From positions 1 through 64,000 of the forward strand of contig CAZDFD010000003.1 of assembly GCA_964504655.1 (NCBI GenBank): a DNA stretch of 64,000 nt, given 5' to 3'. Below the pieces are notes generated by a model. It had not been told where the DNA came from, ran no database searches, and saw only the letters and a list, made by a program, of their open reading frames with translations. This DNA comes from JANXAZ01 sp964504655 (GTDB taxonomy: Bacteria > Pseudomonadota > Alphaproteobacteria > Geminicoccales > Geminicoccaceae). Below, piece after piece: positions 15,648-23,730 of this stretch (its first letter is position 1; each line of letters starts with the position of its first letter). Position numbers and translations under genes: made by a program.

Positions 15648-17104
15648 TGGCTGGGCCGACCGGCGTCGCGGCGCGCGACGCCCTCGTGGTCGCCACGGGG
15701 CAGCTGGCCCTGGCCCTGGCCGGGTTCCTCGCGGCGCTCCTGCTCGCGCGCGAGCTCGGGCCGGCCGCCTACGGCGTCTGGGGCATCGTCTACGCGCTGC
15801 TCGCCGGCGTCGAGCAGATCGGGAGGCTCGGCATCCCACAGGCGACGAGCCGGCTCGTGGCCGAGGCCGACGGCCGCGATCGGGCGCTCGAGCGGCGCGC
15901 GGTGACCCTCGTGGCCCTGGTGTTCGCGGCCCTGTTCGCCTCGCTCTGGATCGGCGCGCCCTGGCTCGAGCGGCTGTTCGCCGTTCCCGACGGGACCCGT
16001 CTCCTGCGCATTGCCGCGCTCGACGTGGTGCCGTTCGGGCTGTTCGCGGTGACCGTCGCGATCCTCAACGGCCGGCGCGACTTCGTGCTCGAGGGAGTTG
16101 CCAACATCGCCTATGCCGGCGCGCGGATCCTGGGCCTCCTCCTGCTGCTGCCGTTCGGGCTCACGATCGAGGCGGCGCTCCTGGTGACCGCCGGCTCCTC
16201 GGTGGTGGGCTGCGCCGCGACCCTCTGGCGGCTCGGACCGCACGTGCTGCGGCCGCGGCTCGACGGGTTCGCGCCGATCCTCAAGGTCGCGGCACCGGTC
16301 GCCGTGGCCTGGGGCGCGGCGGGGCTCCTGAGCCAGCTCGATCTGTGGGCGCTCAACGCCTTCGGATCGGCGGTCGAGCGCGAGGTCAAGGGCTGGTACA
16401 CCGCGGCGCTCAACCTGGCGCGGCTGCCCAATCTCCTGGCCTTCGTCGCGACCTCGATCCTGGTGCCGACGATCGCCCGGGCGCTCGGCGCCGGCGATCG
16501 GGCGGCCGCCGGCGCGAGCCTGCGCGGCGGCGTCCGGCTGCTGCTCGTCGTGCTGCTGCCGGTGGGTGCCGTCGGGGCGGTGGAGGCCCGCGGCCTGCTC
16601 GAGCTGCTGTTCTCACCGGCCTACGGCGACGGCGCGCCGCTCCTGGCGCTCCTCCTGCTCGCCCACGGCGTGCTGCACACCGCGTTCGTCACCCTGGGCT
16701 CGGTGCTGCTCGCGGCCGGCCGCGAGGGCGTCGCCGCCCTGCTCGCCCCGGCCGCTGCGGCGCTGGCCCTCCTGCTCCTGCCGGCCGGAACGCTGCTCGC
16801 AGGTGCCGTCGGGACGGCGGCCGGCTCGCTCCTGACGGGTCTCCTGGCCTCCACCCTCGGAGCCTGGGTGGTCTGGCGGGAGGTCGGGCCGCTCGTCGAT
16901 CCGGGCGAGGTCGTGCGTGTCGCGGCCTGCACCGCGGCGGTGACGCTGCTCGTCCTGGTGTTGCCCGGACGCGGCCCGTGGCTGCTCGGCGAGCTGGCGC
17001 TCGGAGCGTCCGTCTACTTGGGATTGCTGCTCGCCACGGGTCTGCTCGGGCGGATCGACGCCGGGTCGTTGCGTGCGCCGGCCGCGGCACCACGTCGGGG
17101 CTGA
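15647..17104 (+). CDS. polysaccharide flippase (MOP/Wzx-like)
   Basis: The 485-residue product has about 12-14 hydrophobic helices across its length and starts with the classic helix 1 of Wzx-type flippases (ARELGPAAYGVWGIVYALL). It carries the conserved helix-loop GRLGIPQATSRLVAE. Members of the MOP superfamily flip undecaprenyl-linked oligosaccharides from the cytoplasmic to the periplasmic face. The ATG at 15647 shares its A with the TGA of asnB. It is the last gene of the glycan cluster. No polymerase or ligase is seen here; these could lie in the assembly gap or elsewhere. Confidence 0.83.
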   Translation: MAGPTGVAARDALVVATGQLALALAGFLAALLLARELGPAAYGVWGIVYALLAGVEQIGRLGIPQATSRLVAEADGRDRALERRAVTLVALVFAALFASLWIGAPWLERLFAVPDGTRLLRIAALDVVPFGLFAVTVAILNGRRDFVLEGVANIAYAGARILGLLLLLPFGLTIEAALLVTAGSSVVGCAATLWRLGPHVLRPRLDGFAPILKVAAPVAVAWGAAGLLSQLDLWALNAFGSAVEREVKGWYTAALNLARLPNLLAFVATSILVPTIARALGAGDRAAAGASLRGGVRLLLVVLLPVGAVGAVEARGLLELLFSPAYGDGAPLLALLLLAHGVLHTAFVTLGSVLLAAGREGVAALLAPAAAALALLLLPAGTLLAGAVGTAAGSLLTGLLASTLGAWVVWREVGPLVDPGEVVRVAACTAAVTLLVLVLPGRGPWLLGELALGASVYLGLLLATGLLGRIDAGSLRAPAAAPRRG

Positions 17105-17263
17105 GCCCCGAGCGGCGGGACGGACGGCGGCCGGTGGACGCTCGGTCCCCCGCCGTGTAGGACGGCCGTGGAGGGGGCGCCCGGCCCGGCCGCGCTGGCG
17201 GTCGGCGCGCCGTCGCGACCGTGGCGCCGGGCCGGCGGTCGCTCCGCGCACGATGGTCGAGCG

Positions 17264-17980
17264 ATGCGGCGGGGCAAGCTGATCGGCCTCGGGGTGGGAC
17301 CGGGTGATCCCGACCTCCTGACCGTCAAGGCCGTCCGGATCCTGCAGGGGGCGCAGGTGGTGGCGTTCGTCGCCGCCGCCGGCCGGGCGAGCCGGGCCCG
17401 CGAGACCGCCGGCGCGCAGCTGCGGCCCGGCACCCGCGAGCTGGTCGCGGTGCTGCCGGCCGGCGCCGACGCTGCCGCGGCCTCGCGTGCCTACGGCCAG
17501 CTCGCGACCGGGATCGTGGGCGAGCTCGGCCAGGGCAACGACGTGGTCTTCCTGTGCGAGGGTGACCCTCTGCTGCACGGCACCTTCGCGACCCTGCTCG
17601 AGCGGCTCGGATCCCGCTTCGAGAGCGTCGCCGTGCCCGGCGTCACCGGTTTCGCCGCCGCCGCCGCCGCCTCGCTCTGGCCGCTGGCGCTGCGCGAGCA
17701 GGCGCTCGCCGTGGTACCCGCCTCGCTGCCTCCGCGCCGCCTCGAGGCGATCCTCCGGGACGTTGACCGGGCGGTCCTGGTGCGGGTCGGCCGCCATCTG
17801 GGCAAGGTTCGCCAGGTGCTCGCGACCTGTCGGATGGCGGCGGGCGCCCTCCTGGTCGAAGGCCCCGGCGAGGCTGGCGCGCGCGCCCGGCCGCTCAAGG
17901 ACGTGGCCCTGGAGGCGGCCGGGCCCACCGCCCTCGTGCTGGCCGCTCGCGAGCCCGCCGGCGCCGAGCGCGGCGGCTGA
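17264..17980 (+). CDS. cobI: precorrin-2 C20-methyltransferase
   Basis: The 238-residue protein has the tetrapyrrole methylase fold. The first motif GVGPGDPDLLTVKAVRIL and the region FLCEGDPLLHGTF are typical of CobI/CbiL. This enzyme uses S-adenosylmethionine to methylate C20 of precorrin-2 in aerobic cobalamin synthesis. ATG 17264 is chosen because it places the glycine-rich motif near residue 10; an in-frame GTG at 17168 would add a low-complexity Ala/Arg tail. The 159 bases before the gene show no riboswitch motif. cobB follows after 88 bases on the same strand. Confidence 0.85.
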   Translation: MRRGKLIGLGVGPGDPDLLTVKAVRILQGAQVVAFVAAAGRASRARETAGAQLRPGTRELVAVLPAGADAAAASRAYGQLATGIVGELGQGNDVVFLCEGDPLLHGTFATLLERLGSRFESVAVPGVTGFAAAAAASLWPLALREQALAVVPASLPPRRLEAILRDVDRAVLVRVGRHLGKVRQVLATCRMAAGALLVEGPGEAGARARPLKDVALEAAGPTALVLAAREPAGAERGG

Positions 17981-18068
17981 GCCCGGGCCCGCCGTCGTGG
18001 CCGCTGGCACGGCACCGCGAACCGGCTAGTGTGGCGCGGCCCGCGTCGCCCCGAGAGGCCGTCGCGCC

Positions 18069-19385
18069 ATGACCGCGCCCGCGCTCCTGCTCGCTGCCCC
18101 GATGACCGGCTCGGGCAAGACGATCGTGTGCCTGGCGCTGCTCGCGGCACTCGCCGGGCGCGGCCTGCGGGTCGGCTCGCTCAAGGTCGGCCCGGACTTC
18201 ATCGATCCCTCCTTCCACGAGCGGGTGACCGGGCGGCCGTGCCACAATCTCGACAGCTGGGCGATGCGCTTCGCCACGCTCGTGGGGCTGCTCGAGGCGG
18301 CCGCCGAGGAAGTCGACATCGTCATCGGCGAGGGCATGATGGGGCTCGCCGACGGCGCCCCGGACGGCCGCGGCTCGACCGGTGACCTCGCGGCCCTGCT
18401 CGGCATTCCTGTGGTGCTCGTGATCGACTGCGCCCGGCTCGGCGGCTCGGTGGCCCCGCTCGTCGAGGGCTTCCTGCGCTGGCGCGAGGAGGTCGAGATC
18501 GTCGGGCTCGTGCTCAACCGCGTCGGCGGCGAGGAGCACGCCCGGCTGCTCGCCCGGGCCTGCGAGGAGCGGTTCTCGACCCGGATCCTCGGCTGGCTGC
18601 CCGAGGATCCCGAGCTCCTCCTGGAGAGCCGGCACCTGGGGTTGGTCCAGGCCGCCGAGCAGCCCCGCCTCGCGGCGACGATCGAGCGGGCGGGGCTGCT
18701 CGCCGCGCGGCGGCTCGACCTCGACCGGATCGTCCGCCTGGCGCGCCCGCCGAGCCTCTCGGCGCTCGGCCGCGGCGCGCCGCCCTGGCCGCCGCTCGGT
18801 CAGCGCATCGCGCTCGCCCACGACGCCGCCTTCGGCTTCGCCTATGCGGCGGTGCTCGAGGGATGGCGCGCGGCCGGATGCGAGCTGGTGGCGTTCTCGC
18901 CGCTCGCCGACGAGCCCCCGGATCCGACGGCCGATGCCGTGTTCCTGCCGGGCGGCTATCCCGAGCTGCACGCCCAAAGGCTCGCCGCGGCCGGCCGCTG
19001 GCGCGCCGGCCTCCGCGCCGCCGCCGCGCGCGGCGCCTTCGTCTACGGCGAGTGCGGCGGCTACATGGCGCTCGGCCGCGAGCTGGTCGACGCCGCCGGC
19101 ACGGGCCACGCCATGGCCGGGCTCCTGCCGGTCACGGCGAGCCTCGCAGACCCCGACCCCCGGATCGGCTGGAGGCGCGTCGAGTTGGTCGAGGACGGGC
19201 CGCTCGGTCCGGCCGGCGTGGCCTACCGCGGCCACGAGTTCCACCTCGCGCGGATCGTCGGGCCGACCGACCGGCCGTTCGCGCTCGCCCGGGACGCGGC
19301 CGGACGCGAGCTCGGGCCGAGCGGCTGCCGAATCGGCCCGGTGGCCGGCTCGCCCGTCCACCTGATCGACCGCGAGGGCGGATGA
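18069..19385 (+). CDS. cobB: cobyrinate/hydrogenobyrinate a,c-diamide synthase
   Basis: The 438-residue protein has an N-terminal dethiobiotin-synthase-like ATPase domain with P-loop APMTGSGKT (about 9-17) and the signature SLKVGPDFIDPSFHE. A C-terminal class I glutamine amidotransferase-like domain has the nucleophile Cys in YGECGGYMALG. CobB/CbiA amidates the a and c side chains of (hydrogeno)byrinate using glutamine and ATP. Length and domain order fit the family. Together with cobI it forms a small plus-strand cobalamin group. Confidence 0.9.
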   Translation: MTAPALLLAAPMTGSGKTIVCLALLAALAGRGLRVGSLKVGPDFIDPSFHERVTGRPCHNLDSWAMRFATLVGLLEAAAEEVDIVIGEGMMGLADGAPDGRGSTGDLAALLGIPVVLVIDCARLGGSVAPLVEGFLRWREEVEIVGLVLNRVGGEEHARLLARACEERFSTRILGWLPEDPELLLESRHLGLVQAAEQPRLAATIERAGLLAARRLDLDRIVRLARPPSLSALGRGAPPWPPLGQRIALAHDAAFGFAYAAVLEGWRAAGCELVAFSPLADEPPDPTADAVFLPGGYPELHAQRLAAAGRWRAGLRAAAARGAFVYGECGGYMALGRELVDAAGTGHAMAGLLPVTASLADPDPRIGWRRVELVEDGPLGPAGVAYRGHEFHLARIVGPTDRPFALARDAAGRELGPSGCRIGPVAGSPVHLIDREGG

Positions 19386-19467
19386 TGCCCGCACGCCGCT
19401 GGCCTCGGGCCCGGCTTTGCCGTAGCAGCGGGAGCACTCGGGATCGGGACCGAGGAGGAGCAGCTCG

Positions 19468-20544
19468 ATGTTGCGACGCGACGTGATCGCCACCGCCGGG
19501 GCCGCGAGCGTGGCCGGGCTCGCCGCTCCGGCGATCGCCCAGGGCAGGATCCGCTGGAGCATGGCCATGCCCTGGCCGCGCGGGACGCCCGGCGTGGCCG
19601 TCAACGCCGAGCGGTTCGCCCGCCGGGTCGAGGCGATGTCGGCCGGCCGGATCGAGATCAAGCTGTTCGGCGCCGGCGAGCTCGTTCCACCCTTCCAGGT
19701 GTTCGACGCGGTGCACGCCGGGACCGCCCAGCTCGGTCACGGCACGCCCTATTACTGGGCCTCGAAGTCGCCCTCCCTGCACTGGTTCACCGGCGTGCCG
19801 TTCGGCCTGACGGCCACCGAGCTCGCCGCCTGGCTGTACCACGGCGAGGGTGGCAAGCTCTGGAAGGAGGCCTACGCGCCCTTCAACGTGGTGGCCTTCT
19901 ACGCCGGCTCATCCGGGGTCCAGGCGGGCGGCTGGTTCCGCAAGGAGATCAACGGGCTGGCCGACCTGCAGGGTCTCAAGATCCGGATCGCCGGGCTGGG
20001 TGCCGACGTGATGCGGCGGCTGGGTGCCACCCCGGTGACCACCCCGCCCGGGGAGATCCTGCCCAACCTGATGAGCGGGGCGATCGACGCGGCCGAGTGG
20101 ATCGGACCCTGGAACGACCGTGCCTTCGGCCTGCAGAAGGTCGCCAGGTACTACTACGTGCCGGCTTTCCACGAGCCCGGCCCCGGCCTCGAGCTCCTGG
20201 TCAACAAGCAGGAATGGGAGAAGCTGACCCCCGACCTGCAGGCGATGCTCGAGACCGCGGCGTCGGCGACCGCCAACGAGACGCTGGCCGATTTCGTCTA
20301 CCACAACATCGAGAGCTTCGTGCCGCTTCTGGGCGAGGGTGTCGAGCTGCGCGCCTTCCCCGAGGAGGTGGTGCGTGCGATGGGCGAGCAGTCGATGGCC
20401 GTGTTCGAGGAGATCGCCGCCAAGGACGCGCTCGCCCGCCGCGTGCACGACTCGTTCCTCGCGTTCCTCAAGCGTTCCGTGGTCTATGCCGACCGCTTCG
20501 ACGCCCGGCTGCTCGCCATGCGACGGCTGGTCGTGCGGCTCTGA
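19468..20544 (+). CDS. TRAP transporter solute-binding protein, TakP/DctP family
   Basis: The 358-residue exported protein has a signal peptide with a twin-arginine-like start (MLRRDVIATAG) and cleavage near APAIAQG. The family blocks follow: SAGRIEIKLFGAGELVP, the alpha-keto acid family block GVQAGGWFRKEINGLADL, DAAEWIGPWND and the YYYVPAFHEPG loop. These match Rhodobacter TakP, which binds 2-oxo acids such as pyruvate with a metal. A Shine-Dalgarno (ggaggag) precedes ATG 19468. No TRAP membrane subunits (DctQ, DctM) are in this window, so it is an orphan placed between cobB and the cobS-like gene. Confidence 0.85.
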   Translation: MLRRDVIATAGAASVAGLAAPAIAQGRIRWSMAMPWPRGTPGVAVNAERFARRVEAMSAGRIEIKLFGAGELVPPFQVFDAVHAGTAQLGHGTPYYWASKSPSLHWFTGVPFGLTATELAAWLYHGEGGKLWKEAYAPFNVVAFYAGSSGVQAGGWFRKEINGLADLQGLKIRIAGLGADVMRRLGATPVTTPPGEILPNLMSGAIDAAEWIGPWNDRAFGLQKVARYYYVPAFHEPGPGLELLVNKQEWEKLTPDLQAMLETAASATANETLADFVYHNIESFVPLLGEGVELRAFPEEVVRAMGEQSMAVFEEIAAKDALARRVHDSFLAFLKRSVVYADRFDARLLAMRRLVVRL

Positions 20545-20694
20545 GGCAGGGCCGGCGGCGGGCGGCGAGCCGGCCGCCGACCGGGAAGCGGGGCCCGAGG
20601 GTCCGGCCGGCCATCGGCTCCGTCGCCCGGCCGCGGGCCCGAGCCGCCGGGCCTCGCGGCGGGCTCCTGGGAACGTCCTTCGTCGGAACGGGGC

Positions 20695-21417
20695 ATGCTG
20701 ACCGACCTCAGAGTGGCCTGCGCGGTCCTGACCCGCCTGCCGGTGGGGCTCACGCGGCCGCCGGGCCGGGCCGAGCTCCTCCAGTCCGTGCACTGGTTCC
20801 CGATCGCCGGCGTGGCGGTCGGCGCCGCAGCGGCCCTGGCCTTCCTCCTGGCCGGGCTCATCGGCCTTCCCGGCCTGCCGGCACTTCTCTTAGCGCTCGC
20901 GACCCAGATCCTGGCGACCGGTGCCCTCCACGAGATCGGCCTCGCCGCCACCCTCGACGCCCTCCGACCGACCACGGGGCGCGACGCCGCGGGCGGGCGC
21001 CTCGGCACCCTGGCGCTGGTGCTGGCCGTGCTCGCGCGGGTCGCAGCGCTCACGACCTTCTGGAGTCCGGCGAGCTTCGCCGCGGCCCTCGTGGCCGCCT
21101 CGGCCGCATCGCGCGCCGCGCTGCCGGCGGTGATGCTGGTCCAGCCCGCGGCGCCGAACGGCTCGGGCGGCCGGCCGGACCCGACCCGCGTCGCGCTCGG
21201 CCTCGGCCTCGCCTGCGCCGTCGCGGTGGCACTGCTGCCGCCCCGGGTGGCGGCCCAGGCGCTGCTCTGGGCCGGGCTCGCCGCCGCCACGGTGGCGGTC
21301 GCGCTCGGCCGGCGGCTCGGCGGCTGCTCCGGCGACGGCCTCGGTGCGGTCCAGCAAGCGGGCGAAATCGCCTTTCTGCTCTCGCTCTCGGCCGACGGCT
21401 GGCCGCGCTCGCTCTGA
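20695..21417 (+). CDS. cobS: divergent CobS-family membrane protein (cobalamin-5'-phosphate synthase-like)
   Basis: The 240-residue membrane protein aligns with adenosylcobinamide-GDP ribazoletransferase. It has an N-terminal ACAVLTRLPV, about six hydrophobic helices and the C-terminal block GGCSGDGLGAVQQAGEIAFLL. The acidic signature usually written HEDGLADxADG is HEIGLAATLDA here, so two of three aspartates are gone. The usual RDSRIGTYG region is shortened to GRLGTLA. The normal reaction joins alpha-ribazole phosphate to adenosylcobinamide-GDP. The losses make catalysis doubtful, although the frame is intact. ATG 20695 is the start that gives the expected length. The stop lies inside a strong hairpin shared with the convergent gene. 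Confidence 0.75.
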   Translation: MLTDLRVACAVLTRLPVGLTRPPGRAELLQSVHWFPIAGVAVGAAAALAFLLAGLIGLPGLPALLLALATQILATGALHEIGLAATLDALRPTTGRDAAGGRLGTLALVLAVLARVAALTTFWSPASFAAALVAASAASRAALPAVMLVQPAAPNGSGGRPDPTRVALGLGLACAVAVALLPPRVAAQALLWAGLAAATVAVALGRRLGGCSGDGLGAVQQAGEIAFLLSLSADGWPRSL

Positions 21418-21449
21418 CCGCGCCGAGCCGCGGCGCGGCCGCTCAGAGC
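21411..21449. terminator. bidirectional hairpin between convergent genes
   Basis: The arms GCTCTGA (21411-21417) and TCAGAGC (21443-21449) pair. An inner perfect 7-base stem CCGCGCC/GGCGCGG (21418-21424 with 21432-21438) is closed by a 7-base loop, with a 4-base bulge between the two stems. The stop codons of both convergent genes lie in the outer arms. There is no T-run, as is common in GC-rich genomes. Termination in both directions is inferred. Confidence 0.6.
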
Positions 21450-23629
21450 AGGATGTCGGCCAGTCGGGCGATCGGCCGGTCGCGGGCCGCGGCGGTCGCC
21501 TCGAGCGTCCGCCCGCCGGCGAGCGGGTCCCAGGCGACGAGCCGTCCGAGATCGAGGCCGGTGGCGGCGGCGATCGCCGCGAGCGGACGCTGGCGCAGCC
21601 GGAACTCGCCGGCCTCGATCGCCTCCTCGCGGCGCCGGGCGAGCAGATCGCTCTGCTCGAGGACGAAGCCGAGGGCGCCCGGACGGCCGTCCTCGCGCGC
21701 GAACACCACGATCTTGAAAAATGCCCGCGGCACCAGGAGATCGCCCAGCGGCAGGTCGTTGTCCGAGAAGATCGGGCCGTTCAGGACCGAGACCCGGATG
21801 CGCTGCAGCGAGCCCTGATGGGCGATATGGTTCTCGAGATCGCCCCAGAGCTTGAGATCGCGGCTCGTGTAGACCGTCGAGCGGTTGAAGTCCTCGTGCT
21901 GCGGGGCGCAGTTGGTCCAGTGGAAGGTGTCGTCGTTGGCGGCGAGCGCCTCGGCCTGGTCGCGCCCCCAGGCGGCATCCGCCCGCCGGGTCAGATGACC
22001 GCGGTCGAGCGGGTTGTCCCGGTAATAGACCTCTCCGGCCTGAACCTCGCGGCTCAGGCGCGGGTCGTACCGCCAGCGCCCGGTGCCCGCCTCGCGGCCG
22101 AGCACCACCGGCGCGTCGAAGTCGACATTGACCGCCGACAGGCAGGCGAGCCGGCGGCGGGCGTTCACGAGCACGCTGAAATGATGGTAGCGCAGTTCGG
22201 TCTCGCCCGGACGGCCAATCAGCTCGGCGAGCGGGCCGTGGCGGTCGTCGACCAGCCCCGGCAGCGCCAGCTCGAAGCCGAGGAAGCCGCGATCGAAGCC
22301 GGCCCGGTCGGCGTAGTCGGCCGGCCGCAGCCGCTCCTCGGCGTCGGCGCCACCCGGATCCGCCAAGCGCAGCTCTACCCGGCCGGGTACCGGCGACGAC
22401 AAGGTCAGCTCGAGCGTGAGCGGCACCTGCACGCTCACCCGGCCGGCCGCCTGGGGAGTGCCGCCCGCCGGCGCTGCCTCCTCCGCCGGGGCCGGCCCGA
22501 GACGGGGTTCGGGCGCGGGCGCGCCGGCCCGACCGGCGTCCAGGACCGCCTCGAGCAGCCGTGCCGCCTCGCCCGAGAGGCCCCCGAGCGCCGCCTCGAG
22601 GGCCCCGACCAGGGCCGAGACCCGCACGCCCTCGTTGGCCACCCAGGCGATCGCCGCCGGCGGGTCGCGGCCCTCGACCCAGACGCTGCCGTCGCGCGCC
22701 AGCCAGCGCCCCGCGGCGTCGCGGGCAGGGACGGCGCTGTGGTGCAGCGCCACGACCTCCCAGCCGTCGTTGAACACCGGCGCGCCCGAGGACCCCGGCT
22801 CGGTGTCGGCCTCGTAGTGCAGGAACGGGGCGAACCCGGGGTCCTCGCCGGCCGGCCCGGTCAGGAGGTCGACCAGGCGGTTGCCGCGCAGCACGACCTC
22901 CTTCTCGCGACCCTGCGGATGCTGCACCAGATTGACCGGCTCGCCGATCGTGACCTTGCCGATCCGCCCGTCGAGCGGCGACCAGCCATAGCCCGCGACG
23001 GCGGCCCCTTCGCGCGACCGCCCGGCCACCGCGACCAGCGCCAGGTCGAGCGCACGGTCGTGCAGGAACAGCCGCTCCGGTTCGAGCGCGAAGGTCTGCG
23101 GGACCAGGGGCGGGCCGAACCCGTTCGCCTCGAGGTCGAGCTGGAGCGCGGCCACGGCCGCCTCGGCCGGGCTGCCGAGGACGTGCTCGTTGGTGAGCAG
23201 CACGCCCGGGGCGACCAGGAAGCCGGTGCCACGGGGCACGAGGCGCGGGCCGTGGCGGAGCACGATCCGGCCGACCGTGCGGGCGGCCGCGACCCCGCGC
23301 TCGAGGAACTCGACGCTGAGGAAATCCTTGAGGCCGATCATCGCCTCGCGGGCCGACGCGTCGTCGAGCCGCGGCGGGACCGACGGCAGGACGGCGGCGG
23401 CACGGCCACCGTCGGTGCCGATTGCGGCCGCGTCCAATCGGGCGGCGGCCGCCCGCGCCGCCCGCCCGAGTCGGTCGAGGCGAGCTTCCAACCGCGCGGG
23501 GGTGTCGGCGCGGGTGAGCCGCCCGGCGCGCAGCGCCCGCAGCCGGGCCGCGCGCGGCCGGGCGCGGCGCTCGAACCGGCCGGCCGCCGCCTCGGCGAGT
23601 TCACGCAGGCGCGGATCGAGCTCGGGCAT
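21443..23629 (-). CDS. trypsin-like serine protease fused to NUC1-type DNA/RNA endonuclease
   Basis: The 728-residue protein begins with an Arg/Ala-rich helical region (1-90). A trypsin-like domain (about 95-345) has His149 (LTNEHV), Asp195 (ALDLALV) and Ser281 (PGSSGAP). An Ala/Pro linker and a beta-rich segment (about 397-460) follow. The C-terminal DNA/RNA non-specific endonuclease domain (about 475-700) has the DRGH motif at 542-545, with His545 as predicted base, and the metal Asn573 in WTNCAPQ. No signal peptide or membrane span is seen, so it is probably cytosolic. ATG 23629 has GGGGGAG 5 bases upstream and is preferred to the GTG 30 bases earlier. It is divergent from the SGNH hydrolase gene. 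An effector role in conflict or defence is inference. Confidence 0.85.
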   Translation of the reverse strand: MPELDPRLRELAEAAAGRFERRARPRAARLRALRAGRLTRADTPARLEARLDRLGRAARAAAARLDAAAIGTDGGRAAAVLPSVPPRLDDASAREAMIGLKDFLSVEFLERGVAAARTVGRIVLRHGPRLVPRGTGFLVAPGVLLTNEHVLGSPAEAAVAALQLDLEANGFGPPLVPQTFALEPERLFLHDRALDLALVAVAGRSREGAAVAGYGWSPLDGRIGKVTIGEPVNLVQHPQGREKEVVLRGNRLVDLLTGPAGEDPGFAPFLHYEADTEPGSSGAPVFNDGWEVVALHHSAVPARDAAGRWLARDGSVWVEGRDPPAAIAWVANEGVRVSALVGALEAALGGLSGEAARLLEAVLDAGRAGAPAPEPRLGPAPAEEAAPAGGTPQAAGRVSVQVPLTLELTLSSPVPGRVELRLADPGGADAEERLRPADYADRAGFDRGFLGFELALPGLVDDRHGPLAELIGRPGETELRYHHFSVLVNARRRLACLSAVNVDFDAPVVLGREAGTGRWRYDPRLSREVQAGEVYYRDNPLDRGHLTRRADAAWGRDQAEALAANDDTFHWTNCAPQHEDFNRSTVYTSRDLKLWGDLENHIAHQGSLQRIRVSVLNGPIFSDNDLPLGDLLVPRAFFKIVVFAREDGRPGALGFVLEQSDLLARRREEAIEAGEFRLRQRPLAAIAAATGLDLGRLVAWDPLAGGRTLEATAAARDRPIARLADILL

Positions 23630-23730
23630 CGGCTCCCCCCGACCGTCGGCCGGCCACACGGCGGACGACCTCTGCTATAACCCTGCTCGCGAGGCAATCG
23701 CGTGCCAGTTGCCGGAGCCGGGAGCCGCCC
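23630..23730. promoter_or_regulatory. shared divergent promoter region
   Basis: The 101 bases between the protease-nuclease and SGNH hydrolase genes contain TATAAC at 23676-23681, a good -10 match on the plus strand. The same patch reads GGTTATAG on the minus strand. I see no clear -35 for either direction. It is among the few AT-richer spots locally. Co-regulation of the pair from this gap is inferred. Confidence 0.4.

Noticed and set aside
17105..17263. A second cobalamin riboswitch upstream of cobI
   Set aside because: I found no B12 box or CCCGCAACTG-like block on the plus strand in this gap.
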